Below are positions 56,893 through 64,000 of a DNA stretch of 64,000 nucleotides, one piece after another. The position numbers and the translations under genes are program-made. Numbering within the stretch: position 1 is the stretch's first letter; every line of letters starts with the position of its first letter. The notes under the pieces are model-generated. The model had not been told where the DNA came from and made no database searches. It was given only the letters and a program-made list of their open reading frames with translations. This stretch comes from Fimenecus sp045595185 (GTDB lineage: Bacteria; Bacillota; Clostridia; Oscillospirales; Acutalibacteraceae): NCBI GenBank assembly GCA_045595185.1, contig JAZNZX010000031.1, positions 23,601 through 87,600 of the forward strand. The letters run 5' to 3'.

Positions 56893-57435
56893 TTATTTAG
56901 CGAATGGAGCACCCATGAGTGTTAAGAGCTCACGTGCTTCTTCGTCTGTGTTAGCTGTAGTTACGAAACAGATATCCATTCCGCGAACTTTATCAATCTT
57001 ATCATAATCGATTTCAGGGAAAATCAACTGTTCCTTAACACCCATTGAGTAGTTACCACGACCATCGAATGAGTTAGGGTTGATACCTCTGAAGTCACGA
57101 ACTCGAGGAAGAGCAAGATTGAAGAATCTGTCAACAAATTCATACATCTTGTCGCCACGAAGTGTTACTTTAACGCCGATTGTCATACCTTCACGAAGTT
57201 TAAAGTTAGCAACTGATTTCTTTGCTACGCACTTAACCGGCTTCTGACCTGTAATCTTAGCAAGGTCGCCCATGATAGCATCGATAACCTTTGAGTTGTC
57301 CTTAGCTTCGCCAGCACCAACGTTGATAATTACCTTATCAAGCTTTGGAATCTGCATAACGCTCTTGTAGTTGAACTTCTTCTGAAGTGCAGGAACAACG
57401 TCGGCTTTGTACATTTCTCTAAGTCTAACTGCCAT
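56893..57435 (-). CDS. rplE: 50S ribosomal protein L5
   Basis: A 180-residue 5S rRNA-binding protein. MQIPKLDKVIINVGAGEA, GQKPVKCVAKKSVANFKLRE and DFRGINPNSFDGRGNYSMG match the family. Contacts tRNA and S13 through bridge B1b. Confidence 0.98.
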   Translation of the reverse strand: MAVRLREMYKADVVPALQKKFNYKSVMQIPKLDKVIINVGAGEAKDNSKVIDAIMGDLAKITGQKPVKCVAKKSVANFKLREGMTIGVKVTLRGDKMYEFVDRFFNLALPRVRDFRGINPNSFDGRGNYSMGVKEQLIFPEIDYDKIDKVRGMDICFVTTANTDEEARELLTLMGAPFAK

Positions 57436-57449
57436 TTTATTGTTCCTCC

Positions 57450-57767
57450 TTATTCAAACTTTGCGCCGCACTTTTTGCAAACGCGAACTTTATCTTTGCC
57501 TGTGCCTTCGTGGCCAACTCTTGTAGCTGCCTTGCACTTAGGACATACAAGCTGAACTTTGTCAGCGTAAAGAGCACTTTCTGCCTTGATGATACCGCCC
57601 TGTTCACCCATCTTGCGAGGTTTAACATGCTTTGATACCACATTTACGCCTTCAACAATTACTTTGCCTTCTGAAGGGCTTACTTCAAGTACCTTGCCCT
57701 TCTTGCCACGGTCTTTACCGTTGATAACGATAACTTCGTCACCTGTTCTTACATGAACTTTATTCAT
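57450..57767 (-). CDS. rplX: 50S ribosomal protein L24 with Cys-containing tail
   Basis: A 105-residue assembly-initiating protein. KOW motif VRTGDEVIVINGKDRGKKGK and PSEGKVIVEGVNVVSKHVKP are standard. The C-terminus has CPKC and CKKCG pairs, suggesting an additional zinc ribbon. Confidence 0.98.
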   Translation of the reverse strand: MNKVHVRTGDEVIVINGKDRGKKGKVLEVSPSEGKVIVEGVNVVSKHVKPRKMGEQGGIIKAESALYADKVQLVCPKCKAATRVGHEGTGKDKVRVCKKCGAKFE

Positions 57768-57780
57768 TTAGGGCACCTCC

Positions 57781-58149
57781 TTAAAGTACTTCCGGAGCGA
57801 GTGAAAGGATTTTCATATAGTCCTTATCACGAAGCTCTCTTGCAACTGGTCCAAAGATACGAGTACCTTTTGGATTCTTGTCTTCTTTAATAATAACTGC
57901 TGCGTTTTCGTCGAAACGGATATATGTTCCGTCATCTCTGCGAACGCCTTTTACTGAACGAACGACAACTGCTTTAACAACATCACCTTTTTTAACAACG
58001 CCACCAGGAGCTGCCTTTTTAACTGATGCTACAACAACGTCGCCGATGTTTGCATATCTTCTACCTGAACCACCGAGAACTCGGATGCACATTAATTCTT
58101 TTGCACCGGTGTTATCGGCAACCTTGAGGTAAGTCTGCTGCTGTATCAC
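57781..58149 (-). CDS. rplN: 50S ribosomal protein L14
   Basis: A 122-residue protein at the subunit interface. MIQQQTYLKVADNTGAKELM and FGPVARELRDKDYMKILSLA are diagnostic. Also the binding site of the silencing factor RsfS in other bacteria. Confidence 0.98.
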   Translation of the reverse strand: MIQQQTYLKVADNTGAKELMCIRVLGGSGRRYANIGDVVVASVKKAAPGGVVKKGDVVKAVVVRSVKGVRRDDGTYIRFDENAAVIIKEDKNPKGTRIFGPVARELRDKDYMKILSLAPEVL

Positions 58150-58167
58150 AATGATTGCCTCCTTTAA

Positions 58168-58422
58168 TTACTTAGCTTTCTCGATAATTTCAGCAACACG
58201 CCATCTCTTATCTTTTGAAAGTGGACGTGTTTCCATTACTAATACTCTGTCGCCTACGCCACATTCGTTATTTTCGTCGTGAGCCTTAAGCTTCACTGTC
58301 TTGTTAACGATTTTGCCATAAAGAGGATGCTTAACTCTGTCCTTGATTGAAACAACAACAGTTTTATCCATCTTATCGCTTGTAACGATGCCGACTAATG
58401 TTTTTCTGAGGTTTCTTTCCAT
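58168..58422 (-). CDS. rpsQ: 30S ribosomal protein S17
   Basis: An 84-residue OB-fold primary binder of 16S rRNA. RKTLVGIVTSDKMDKTVVVS, KHPLYGKIV and RPLSKDKRWRVAEIIEKAK are typical. It lies between rpmC and rplN. Confidence 0.98.
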   Translation of the reverse strand: MERNLRKTLVGIVTSDKMDKTVVVSIKDRVKHPLYGKIVNKTVKLKAHDENNECGVGDRVLVMETRPLSKDKRWRVAEIIEKAK

Positions 58423-58442
58423 TTTGAACGCCCTCCCTTTCC

Positions 58443-58646
58443 TTAAGACTCACTGCCGTGAAGTTCGATATCGCGAATTACTGTTTTAACTCTTGCGATA
58501 TCCTTCTTAACAGCACTGATTCTCATAGGATTTTCGAGTTGGTTGATGGCTTGTTGAAAACGAAGCTTGAAAAGTTCGTCTTTAAGCTCTAAGAGCTTTG
58601 CATCCAACTCTTTTGCAGAGAGGTTTCTAATCTCGCTTGCTTTCAT
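58443..58646 (-). CDS. rpmC: 50S ribosomal protein L29
   Basis: A 67-residue two-helix protein near the tunnel exit. MKASEIRNLSAKELDAKLLE and RFQQAINQLENPMRISAVKK are characteristic. Overlaps rplP by one base (TAATG). Confidence 0.98.
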   Translation of the reverse strand: MKASEIRNLSAKELDAKLLELKDELFKLRFQQAINQLENPMRISAVKKDIARVKTVIRDIELHGSES

Positions 58647-59071
58647 TACTGCTCACCACCCTGTTCTTCTTTAGTTACAAATTTACACTTAACCGGAAGC
58701 TTCATAGCTGCAAGACGCATAGCCTCACGAGCAACTTCCTCTGAAACGCCTTTAATCTCGAACATTACGCGACCTGGCTTAACAACTGCTACCCAGTATT
58801 CCGGAGAACCTTTACCTGAACCCATTCGAGTTTCAGCCGGTTTCTCTGTAATTGGCTTATCCGGGAAAATCTTAATCCAAACCTGACCGCCACGCTTGAT
58901 GTATCTTGTCATCGCGATACGAGCTGCTTCAATCTGGTTTGATGTAATCCATGCTGGTTCAAGAGACACAAGACCAAAATCACCATAAGTAACCTTAGTA
59001 CCTCTTGAAGCTTTACCTGTCAAACGTCCTCTGTGAACGCGACGGTATTTTACTCTCTTAGGTAAAAGCAT
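58646..59071 (-). CDS. rplP: 50S ribosomal protein L16
   Basis: A 141-residue protein that organises the A-site and is essential for late 50S assembly. MLLPKRVKYRRVHRGRLTGK and RMGSGKGSPEYWVAVVKPGR are typical. One-base overlaps with both rpsC and rpmC. Confidence 0.98.
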   Translation of the reverse strand: MLLPKRVKYRRVHRGRLTGKASRGTKVTYGDFGLVSLEPAWITSNQIEAARIAMTRYIKRGGQVWIKIFPDKPITEKPAETRMGSGKGSPEYWVAVVKPGRVMFEIKGVSEEVAREAMRLAAMKLPVKCKFVTKEEQGGEQ

Positions 59072-59742
59072 TATTTTGTGCCTCCTTCTTTCTTAGATTT
59101 GCGACTTTCGTGAAGAACTTCGCCTTTGTAAATCCATACCTTAACACCGAGCTTACCGTATGTTGTGTCTGCTTCTGCAAAACCGTAGTCGATGTCAGCA
59201 CGAATTGTCTGAAGCGGAATAGTACCTTCATGATAGCTTTCTGAACGAGCGATTTCAGCACCGCCGATACGACCGCTAACCTGTGTTTTGATACCCTTTG
59301 CACCAAGTCTCATTGTTCTGCCGATTGACTGCTTAAGAGCTCTTCTGAAAGAAATTCTTCTTTCAAGCTGTGAAGCAATGTTTTCAGCAACAAGCTGTGC
59401 ATTGAGGTCTGGCTGCTTAACTTCAACGATATTGATGAAAACTTCTTTATCGCCGCCAAGCATCTTTTTACATGTATCTTTAAGTTTTTCAATTTCTGCA
59501 CCCTGACGGCCGATAACCATGCCAGGCTTTGCGCAGTGAATGTTAATGCGAACTCTCTTCGCATCTCTTTCGATTTCTACCTTTGGAACACCTGCAGGAG
59601 CGAGTGTCTCAAGGAGATATTCACGAAGCTCGTAGTCAGAAACAAGTGTATCGCCGAAGCTTGACTTGTTTGCATACCAGCGAGATTCCCAGTTTTTAAT
59701 AACACCGATTCTTAAACCGGTTGGATTAACTTTCTGGCCCAT
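59071..59742 (-). CDS. rpsC: 30S ribosomal protein S3
   Basis: A 223-residue protein of the mRNA entry tunnel with helicase activity together with S4/S5. MGQKVNPTGLRIGVIKNWES, KH-type loop VIGRQGAEIEKLK and the C-terminal GKLGVKVWIYKGEVL match the family. Confidence 0.98.
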   Translation of the reverse strand: MGQKVNPTGLRIGVIKNWESRWYANKSSFGDTLVSDYELREYLLETLAPAGVPKVEIERDAKRVRINIHCAKPGMVIGRQGAEIEKLKDTCKKMLGGDKEVFINIVEVKQPDLNAQLVAENIASQLERRISFRRALKQSIGRTMRLGAKGIKTQVSGRIGGAEIARSESYHEGTIPLQTIRADIDYGFAEADTTYGKLGVKVWIYKGEVLHESRKSKKEGGTK

Positions 59743-59761
59743 AACTTAACCTCCTCCTTGA

Positions 59762-60094
59762 TTATTCTGCTTCCTTAACAGTAATGTTAATATGTGATGT
59801 CTTCTTGTTAATTCTGTAAGCTCTACCCTTGTCACGAGCTCTGATTCTCTTAAGAGTAGGACCCTGGTCAACTGAACAAGCTGCAACATAGAGTCTTGAA
59901 ACGTCCATGTTCTTCATCTCTGCGTTAGCCATAGCTGACTTGAGAAGCTTGTAAAGTGGTTCACACGCAGCCTTAGGTGTGTATTTAAGAATCGCCATTG
60001 CTTCATCACATGGTTTGTTTCTGATAAGGTTAAGAACAATCTTTACCTTACGAGGTGCAATTCGCACAAAAGTAACTTTTGCTGTTGCTTCCAT
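59762..60094 (-). CDS. rplV: 50S ribosomal protein L22
   Basis: A 110-residue protein whose beta-hairpin lines the exit tunnel. VRIAPRKVKIVLNLIRNKP and PTLKRIRARDKGRAYRINKK are diagnostic. Confidence 0.98.
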   Translation of the reverse strand: MEATAKVTFVRIAPRKVKIVLNLIRNKPCDEAMAILKYTPKAACEPLYKLLKSAMANAEMKNMDVSRLYVAACSVDQGPTLKRIRARDKGRAYRINKKTSHINITVKEAE

Positions 60095-60116
60095 TATTTA
60101 ATACACTCCTTTCGAC

Positions 60117-60398
60117 TTATTTACCGTTGTTTGATGTCTTTGAACCTGCATGACCTCTATAAGTTCTTGTAGGTGCAAATTCGCCTAATTTATGACCAAC
60201 CATGTCTTCTGTAACATATACAGGAACATGCTTTCTGCCATCATGTACCGCAAAGGTATGACCAACAAAATCCGGGAAAATTGTTGAGCTGCGGCTCCAT
60301 GTCTTAATAGCGATTTTTTCGCCACTTGCATTCATTGCTTCGACCTTCTTCATAAGACTAGCTTCGACGTAAGGTCCTTTTTTAGTACTTCTACTCAT
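60117..60398 (-). CDS. rpsS: 30S ribosomal protein S19
   Basis: A 93-residue head protein that partners S13. MSRSTKKGPYVEASLMKKVE and HDGRKHVPVYVTEDMVGHKL with the FAPTRTYRGHAG end are typical. Confidence 0.98.
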   Translation of the reverse strand: MSRSTKKGPYVEASLMKKVEAMNASGEKIAIKTWSRSSTIFPDFVGHTFAVHDGRKHVPVYVTEDMVGHKLGEFAPTRTYRGHAGSKTSNNGK

Positions 60399-60420
60399 TT
60401 AATGACAGCTCCTTTCCCGA

Positions 60421-61251
60421 TTATTTAGCGTTACGACGCTTTACGATAAGTTTGTCTGAACTCTTCTTCTTATTTCTTGTCTTAAGACCAAGAGCCGGTT
60501 TACCCCATGGTGTACATGGACCTGGACGACCGATTGGTGACTTACCTTCACCACCACCGTGAGGGTGGTCGTTAGGGTTCATAACAGAACCACGAACTGT
60601 TGGTCTGATGCCCATATGTCTTGTACGACCTGCTTTACCGATTTTAACGTTTTCGTGGTCAGCGTTACCAACTGTACCAACTGTTGCCATACATGTTGCA
60701 GGAACGTTACGAAGTTCACCTGAAGGAAGTCTGAGAAGTGCGTAGATGCCTTCCTTAGCCATAAGCTGTGCTGCGTTACCGGCTGCTCTTGCTAACTGAC
60801 CGCCTCTGCCTGGGTAAAGTTCAACGTTGTGAACGAATGTACCTGTTGGAATGTTTACAAGTGGAAGTGCGTTACCTGGCTTGATGTCAGCATCAGCACC
60901 TGCTGAAACAACATCGCCTACTTTGAGACCAACAGGAGCGAGAATGTATCTCTTTTCACCGTCTTCATACTGAACAAGTGCAATATGAGCTGAACGGTTT
61001 GGGTCATATTCAAGTGTTAATACTGTTGCAGCGCCCATCTTATCTCTCTTGAAGTCGATAATACGGTACTTTCTGCGATTTCCGCCACCGTGATGACGAA
61101 CTGTAATTCTTCCGTAGCTGTTACGGCCTGAGTGCTTCTTAAGAGGAGCGAGAAGACTTCTCTCTGGAGCAACCTTTGAAAGCTCGGAATAATCTGTAAC
61201 CGACATATTACGTCTTGCGTTTGTAGTCGGCTTATAGACTTTAATCGACAT
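60421..61251 (-). CDS. rplB: 50S ribosomal protein L2
   Basis: A 276-residue core protein required for subunit joining and peptidyl transfer. The conserved NPNDHPHGGGEGKSPIGR loop with its essential His is present. ATG 61251 (MSIKVYKPTT) is preferred over ATG 61260, which is part of the AAAGGAG binding site. Confidence 0.98.
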   Translation of the reverse strand: MSIKVYKPTTNARRNMSVTDYSELSKVAPERSLLAPLKKHSGRNSYGRITVRHHGGGNRRKYRIIDFKRDKMGAATVLTLEYDPNRSAHIALVQYEDGEKRYILAPVGLKVGDVVSAGADADIKPGNALPLVNIPTGTFVHNVELYPGRGGQLARAAGNAAQLMAKEGIYALLRLPSGELRNVPATCMATVGTVGNADHENVKIGKAGRTRHMGIRPTVRGSVMNPNDHPHGGGEGKSPIGRPGPCTPWGKPALGLKTRNKKKSSDKLIVKRRNAK

Positions 61252-61362
61252 ATCTTTCATCTCCTTTGTTTATTTTAAATATATGGAGTGGCTCTAAAGC
61301 CTGTCAGGAAGCTTTGCGGAGTATGTCGAAACTCCATACCTTACCGCCTGACCTCAAAATCA
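61252..61362 (-). promoter_or_regulatory. Structured spacer between rplW and rplB
   Basis: About 110 nt without a gene, long for this operon. On the minus strand GTCAGG pairs with CCTGAC around an inner GTATG/CATAC or GGAGT/ACTCC hairpin, followed by AAAGGAG for rplB. It may be an mRNA stability or feedback site. Confidence 0.4.
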
Positions 61363-61656
61363 TTACATCATTCCGTCAAAGAACTCAATTGTCTTTGAAT
61401 CAGCTGTCAAAGTTACGATAGCCTTTTTCCAAGAAGCCTTGTAGCCTTCAAATCTGCCGTAGCGTCTGAGCTGGCCACGAACGTTCATTGTGTTTACCTT
61501 TTCAACCTTAACGCCGAAAAGTGATTCAACAGCCTTTGCAATGTCAACCTTGGTTGCATCCTTAGCAACCTTGAATGTGTACTTTTTGTCTGCAGTACCC
61601 ATCATTGACTCTTCAGTAATAACCGGAGCGAGGATAATTTCCTGTGCAAGTTTCAT
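61363..61656 (-). CDS. rplW: 50S ribosomal protein L23
   Basis: A 97-residue tunnel-exit protein that docks trigger factor, SRP and SecY. ILAPVITEESMMGTADKKYT and FGVKVEKVNTMNVRGQ are characteristic. One-base overlap with rplD (TAATG). Confidence 0.98.
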   Translation of the reverse strand: MKLAQEIILAPVITEESMMGTADKKYTFKVAKDATKVDIAKAVESLFGVKVEKVNTMNVRGQLRRYGRFEGYKASWKKAIVTLTADSKTIEFFDGMM

Positions 61657-62279
61657 TATGCGTAAACCTCCTCAATCTTAGCTACTGCATCCTTAAGAAC
61701 TACGATTGTGTCGCAGTTAAGAATGTCGTAAACATTAAGTGTATTTACAAGAGTTACGTTTGTACCTGCAATGTTTCTTGCACTCTTATAAACAACATCG
61801 TTTTTCTCAGGAAGAACGATAAGTGTCTTTTTACCAGCGTTGATAGCTGAAAGAACATTAACAACTTCCTTTGTCTTGATTGCATCCATATTGAAAGAAT
61901 CGAGAACAATCATTTCATCTGCTGCAACCTTTGAAGAAAGAGCTGACTTCATTGCGAGTCTTCTTACCTTCTTGTTGATTGAGAATCCGTAAGCGCGTGG
62001 CTTAGGACCGAATGTAATACCACCATGTGTCCACTGAGGAGCTCTTGTTGAACCCTGACGAGCTCTACCTGTACCCTTCTGTCTCCATGGTTTTTTACCG
62101 CCACCAGACACCTCTGCACGAGTGAGAGTTGACTGTGTACCCTGACGCTGATGTGCAAGGTAATTAACTACTACAAGGTGCATTGCTGATGTGTTTGGCT
62201 CGATAGCGAAAATGCCGTCGTTAAGCTCGATATCAGAAACTTTCTTGCCCTTTGTATCTACTACTGCTAATTTAGCCAT
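61656..62279 (-). CDS. rplD: 50S ribosomal protein L4
   Basis: A 207-residue protein whose loop narrows the exit tunnel. GGGKKPWRQKGTGRARQGST and TFGPKPRAYGFSINKKVRRL are typical. L4 is the known feedback regulator of S10 operons in Escherichia coli and a candidate ligand of the leader at 63325-63636 here. Confidence 0.98.
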   Translation of the reverse strand: MAKLAVVDTKGKKVSDIELNDGIFAIEPNTSAMHLVVVNYLAHQRQGTQSTLTRAEVSGGGKKPWRQKGTGRARQGSTRAPQWTHGGITFGPKPRAYGFSINKKVRRLAMKSALSSKVAADEMIVLDSFNMDAIKTKEVVNVLSAINAGKKTLIVLPEKNDVVYKSARNIAGTNVTLVNTLNVYDILNCDTIVVLKDAVAKIEEVYA

Positions 62280-62296
62280 TTCTTAACTCTCCTCTC

Positions 62297-62929
62297 TTAC
62301 TTTGATTTAACTGTGTCAGCGATAACAACGATACCGTTCTTAGGACCTGGAATAGCACCCTTAATAGCGATAAGGTTGTTTTCAACATCTACCTTAACAA
62401 TGTCAAGGTTCTGAACTGTAACTTTTTCAGCACCGAGATGACCAGCCATCTTCTTTCCTTTGAAGATACGTGCTGGGTCGATAACGCCAAGTGAACCACC
62501 GTGACGGTGAACTGGGCCTGTACCGTGAGATTCCTTAAGACGTGCGAAGTTCCAACGCTTAATTACACCTGCTGTACCCTTACCTTTGCTTGTTCCTACA
62601 ACGTCAACTCTGTCGCCTACTGCGAAGATGTCAGCCTTGAGGATGTCACCTACATTTACTGATTCTGTGTCCTCAAGTCTGAATTCCTTGAGTACTTTCT
62701 TTGGAGCAACGTCAGCCTTCTTGAAGTGACCTGCCATTGGCTTGTTCACCTTTGTAACCTTAACGTCGCCGAAACCAACCTGAACTGCAGCGTAGCCGTC
62801 GTTCTCGATTGTTTTCTTCTGCACTACTGTGCATGGACCAGCTTCAACAACTGTAACAGGAATTACTTTTCCGTTTTCGTCGAAGAGCTGTGTCATACCG
62901 ATTTTTTTACCGATAAGACCTTTTTGCAT
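62297..62929 (-). CDS. rplC: 50S ribosomal protein L3
   Basis: A 210-residue protein that initiates 50S assembly and reaches the peptidyl transferase centre. GLIGKKIGMTQLFDENGKVI and HGTGPVHRHGGSLGVIDPAR are diagnostic. A small perfect hairpin, GTCGGGA-TT-TCCCGAC (62954-62969), lies in the 77-nt spacer before it. Confidence 0.98.
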   Translation of the reverse strand: MQKGLIGKKIGMTQLFDENGKVIPVTVVEAGPCTVVQKKTIENDGYAAVQVGFGDVKVTKVNKPMAGHFKKADVAPKKVLKEFRLEDTESVNVGDILKADIFAVGDRVDVVGTSKGKGTAGVIKRWNFARLKESHGTGPVHRHGGSLGVIDPARIFKGKKMAGHLGAEKVTVQNLDIVKVDVENNLIAIKGAIPGPKNGIVVIADTVKSK

Positions 62930-63006
62930 TTTTATTTCCTCCTTTGGTTATTGGTCGGGATTTCCCGACTTGACCTTGCTCGATGTGTTGTTCTTAAAGA
63001 TTAAGA

Positions 63007-63324
63007 TTAAAGCTTAATCTCGATATCAACACCGGCAGGAAGCTCAAGACTTGTAAGAGCCTCAACTGTTTTGTTTGAGGGTCTTAAAATGTCGATAAGC
63101 CTTTTGTGTGTTCTCTGCTCAAACTGTTCACGGCTGTCCTTATACTTATGAACTGCACGAAGGATTGTAACGATTTCCTTTTCTGTTGGAAGTGGAACTG
63201 GACCTGAAACCTGAGCGCCTGTACGCTTTGCTGTTTCAACAATCTTTTCCGCTGCCTTGTCAACAAGGTCATGGTCATAACCCTTAAGTCTGATTCTGAT
63301 TTTCTTACCTTTTGTTGCTGCCAT
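63007..63324 (-). CDS. rpsJ: 30S ribosomal protein S10
   Basis: A 105-residue head protein, also known as NusE in transcription antitermination. KIRIRLKGYDHDLVDKAAEK and RTHKRLIDILRPSNKTVEAL are typical. ATG at 63324 follows AGGAGG; the longer frame lacks such a site. First gene of the S10-spc-alpha unit. Confidence 0.98.
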   Translation of the reverse strand: MAATKGKKIRIRLKGYDHDLVDKAAEKIVETAKRTGAQVSGPVPLPTEKEIVTILRAVHKYKDSREQFEQRTHKRLIDILRPSNKTVEALTSLELPAGVDIEIKL

Positions 63325-63636
63325 TTTGTTTCCTCCTAAATTACTGGGCACGTTATTTTACTTGCAACTCATCCGGGTGTTTCCACCCTTCCGTTTTAAA
63401 AACCGAAAAATCGGCTCTGATTTTTCGGACGGCGTAAAATAGCGCAGAATGCTCCTGCAAGTACCGTTATGGCACAGTTGGGGTATGCCACAAGGTTTTA
63501 AAAGCATTATTGGTCGCCCGATTTAAAATCAGACATACTCCACGGTAATTCCCTGCATCACAGTGCAGCCACCTACCGCTTCAACGCATATCGCACTTCT
63601 TAGAAATGGGCAGAATACGCCCTTCTCCACGCGTGC
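63325..63636 (-). promoter_or_regulatory. Leader of the S10-spc-alpha superoperon
   Basis: About 310 nt between the predicted start and rpsJ with extensive pairing potential. Visible hairpins include GGGCG-TATTCT-CGCCC-type pairing near the 5' end, CTGCACTGTGATGCAG, an intrinsic terminator (63397-63428) and, after it, GGGTG-GAAA-CACCC with a GNRA loop. The architecture fits control by transcription attenuation. Confidence 0.7.
63397..63428 (-). terminator. Attenuator terminator in the S10 leader
   Basis: On the minus strand CCGAAAAATC-AGAGCC-GATTTTTCGG (10-bp perfect stem) followed by TTTTT, 73 nt before the rpsJ start. Confidence 0.82.
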
Positions 63637-63642
63637 CTGTAC

Positions 63643-63671
63643 ATTCTAACATATAATTTGTGAAATTGCAA
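63643..63671 (-). promoter_or_regulatory. Promoter of the S10-spc-alpha superoperon
   Basis: On the minus strand TTGCAA (63671-63666) and TAGAAT (63648-63643) with a 17-nt spacer and an A/T-rich upstream tract that could serve as an UP element. Confidence 0.75.
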
Positions 63672-63839
63672 TAACTTTTTTAAAAAAAGTTTGTGAAAAA
63701 TGCAGATTTTTTTCTTGGCGAAAATTCATCACAATATCTTGTGTTTTTGCTTTTTAAAAATACAAATTCTGTATTGATTTTTTGTGTAAAAACACCCTAT
63801 ATATAATATGTATAGGGAAAATGGAAAAAATCATGCTGT
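63672..63839. other. AT-rich intergenic stretch, no gene seen
   Basis: Very AT-rich DNA upstream of the S10 promoter. TATATATAATATGTATAGGG and similar stretches could contain weak -10 elements, but no reading frame, tRNA or repeat is recognisable until the element at 63840. Confidence 0.6.
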
Positions 63840-64000
63840 AAATTGGAGTTTATCGGGAGGTTGCCTTCCCCTTGAGGGGAAGGTGTCACCGTAGGTGACG
63901 GATGAGGTGGAAAAGTTGTTTTGTATTGATAATTAACGGTTGCTAACGCAACCTACACCTCATCAGTCTGCTTCGCAGACAGCTTCTCCTCAAGGAGAAG
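63840..64000. repeat. Composite palindromic repeat, GGAAGGTGTCACC family, running off the right edge
   Basis: It begins with AAATTGGAGTTTATCGGG, the same terminal motif as the GTCATTCTGAG elements, but the core differs: CCTTCCCCTTGAGGGGAAGG, GTCACCGTAGGTGAC, GATGAGG, an ATTAACGGTTGCTAACGCAAC segment, CCTCATCAGTCTGCTTCGCAGAC and CTTCTCCTCAAGGAGAAG. Left and right parts are inverted versions of each other (GATGAGG / CCTCATC). Truncated by the window. Confidence 0.85.

Noticed and set aside
1..64000. tRNA, rRNA, prophage, toxin-antitoxin or restriction genes
   Set aside because: Intergenic regions were read for cloverleaf arms, TTCRANNC loops and known gene signatures; none was found, though a visual search can miss a single diverged tRNA.

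Overview
The window looks like chromosome from a strictly anaerobic, spore-forming, low-GC Firmicute of the class Clostridia, most likely a gut Oscillospirales/Ruminococcaceae-type bacterium. The evidence is the clostridial S10-spc-alpha ribosomal gene order with secY-adk-map-infA-rpmJ and rpsD inside the alpha block, zinc-ribbon forms of several ribosomal proteins, the [FeFe]-hydrogenase maturation genes hydE/hydG/hydF, spoVT, an anaerobic sulfatase maturase, AGGAGG-type ribosome binding sites and BspA-like repeat proteins. No rRNA, tRNA, CRISPR array, phage gene or transposase was found. The assignment rests on gene content and style only.

Layout. 1-4.7 kb: left-edge fragment of a membrane-anchored Asp-rich protein, DUF2804 protein, lipoprotein, YolD-like protein, GNAT acetyltransferase and a Y-family DNA polymerase. 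4.9-13.2 kb: amino-acid permease, cysteine synthase, proC and mscL, a PflA-like radical SAM protein, coaX with an ECF S component (probably pantothenate), an esterase and ylmH. 13.2-17.2 kb: potABCD polyamine importer. 17.3-19.6 kb: GDPD, then a cobalamin riboswitch driving a DUF4430 lipoprotein and an ECF S component. 19.6-23.5 kb: hydF, hydG, hydE and a TM1266-type gene, preceded by an unusual structured leader. 23.9-27.4 kb: secreted clan-A glycosidase and GH16 enzyme. 27.5-29.5 kb: TspO, a small helical protein, ComF. 29.6-33.3 kb: OmpR-type two-component system whose sensor carries an extracytoplasmic PepSY-like region, followed by two exported PepSY proteins; both transcription units start with the same 23-bp operator-like motif at the same spacing to the -10. 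33.4-47.8 kb: sialidase, TlpA/CcdA pair, ChbG deacetylase, AbrB remnant, structured non-coding locus, LRR protein, spoVT, Asp-rich membrane protein, VanY-like peptidase, PlsC, membrane sulfatase plus its maturase, a cassette of three unknown small proteins and a phosphodiesterase. 47.8-63.3 kb: the complete S10-spc-alpha superoperon on the minus strand, with a ~310-nt leader containing an intrinsic terminator.

Several genes form functional units. The sulfatase needs the neighbouring maturase. CoaX and its ECF S component link uptake and phosphorylation of pantothenate. The riboswitch pair looks like B12 uptake. GH16, the clan-A glycosidase, sialidase, sulfatase and ChbG suggest scavenging of complex, possibly host-derived, glycans. 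Intergenic space is crowded with small palindromic repeats: one family with GTCATTCTGAG cores and shared terminal inverted repeats (six copies, one nearly identical inverted pair 18 kb apart), a GGCGGGGTCAAGACCCCGCC palindrome (two copies), CTCCCTC-type repeats, and single-copy MITE-like or three-way-junction elements. Many natural terminators and promoters could be located precisely and are listed.
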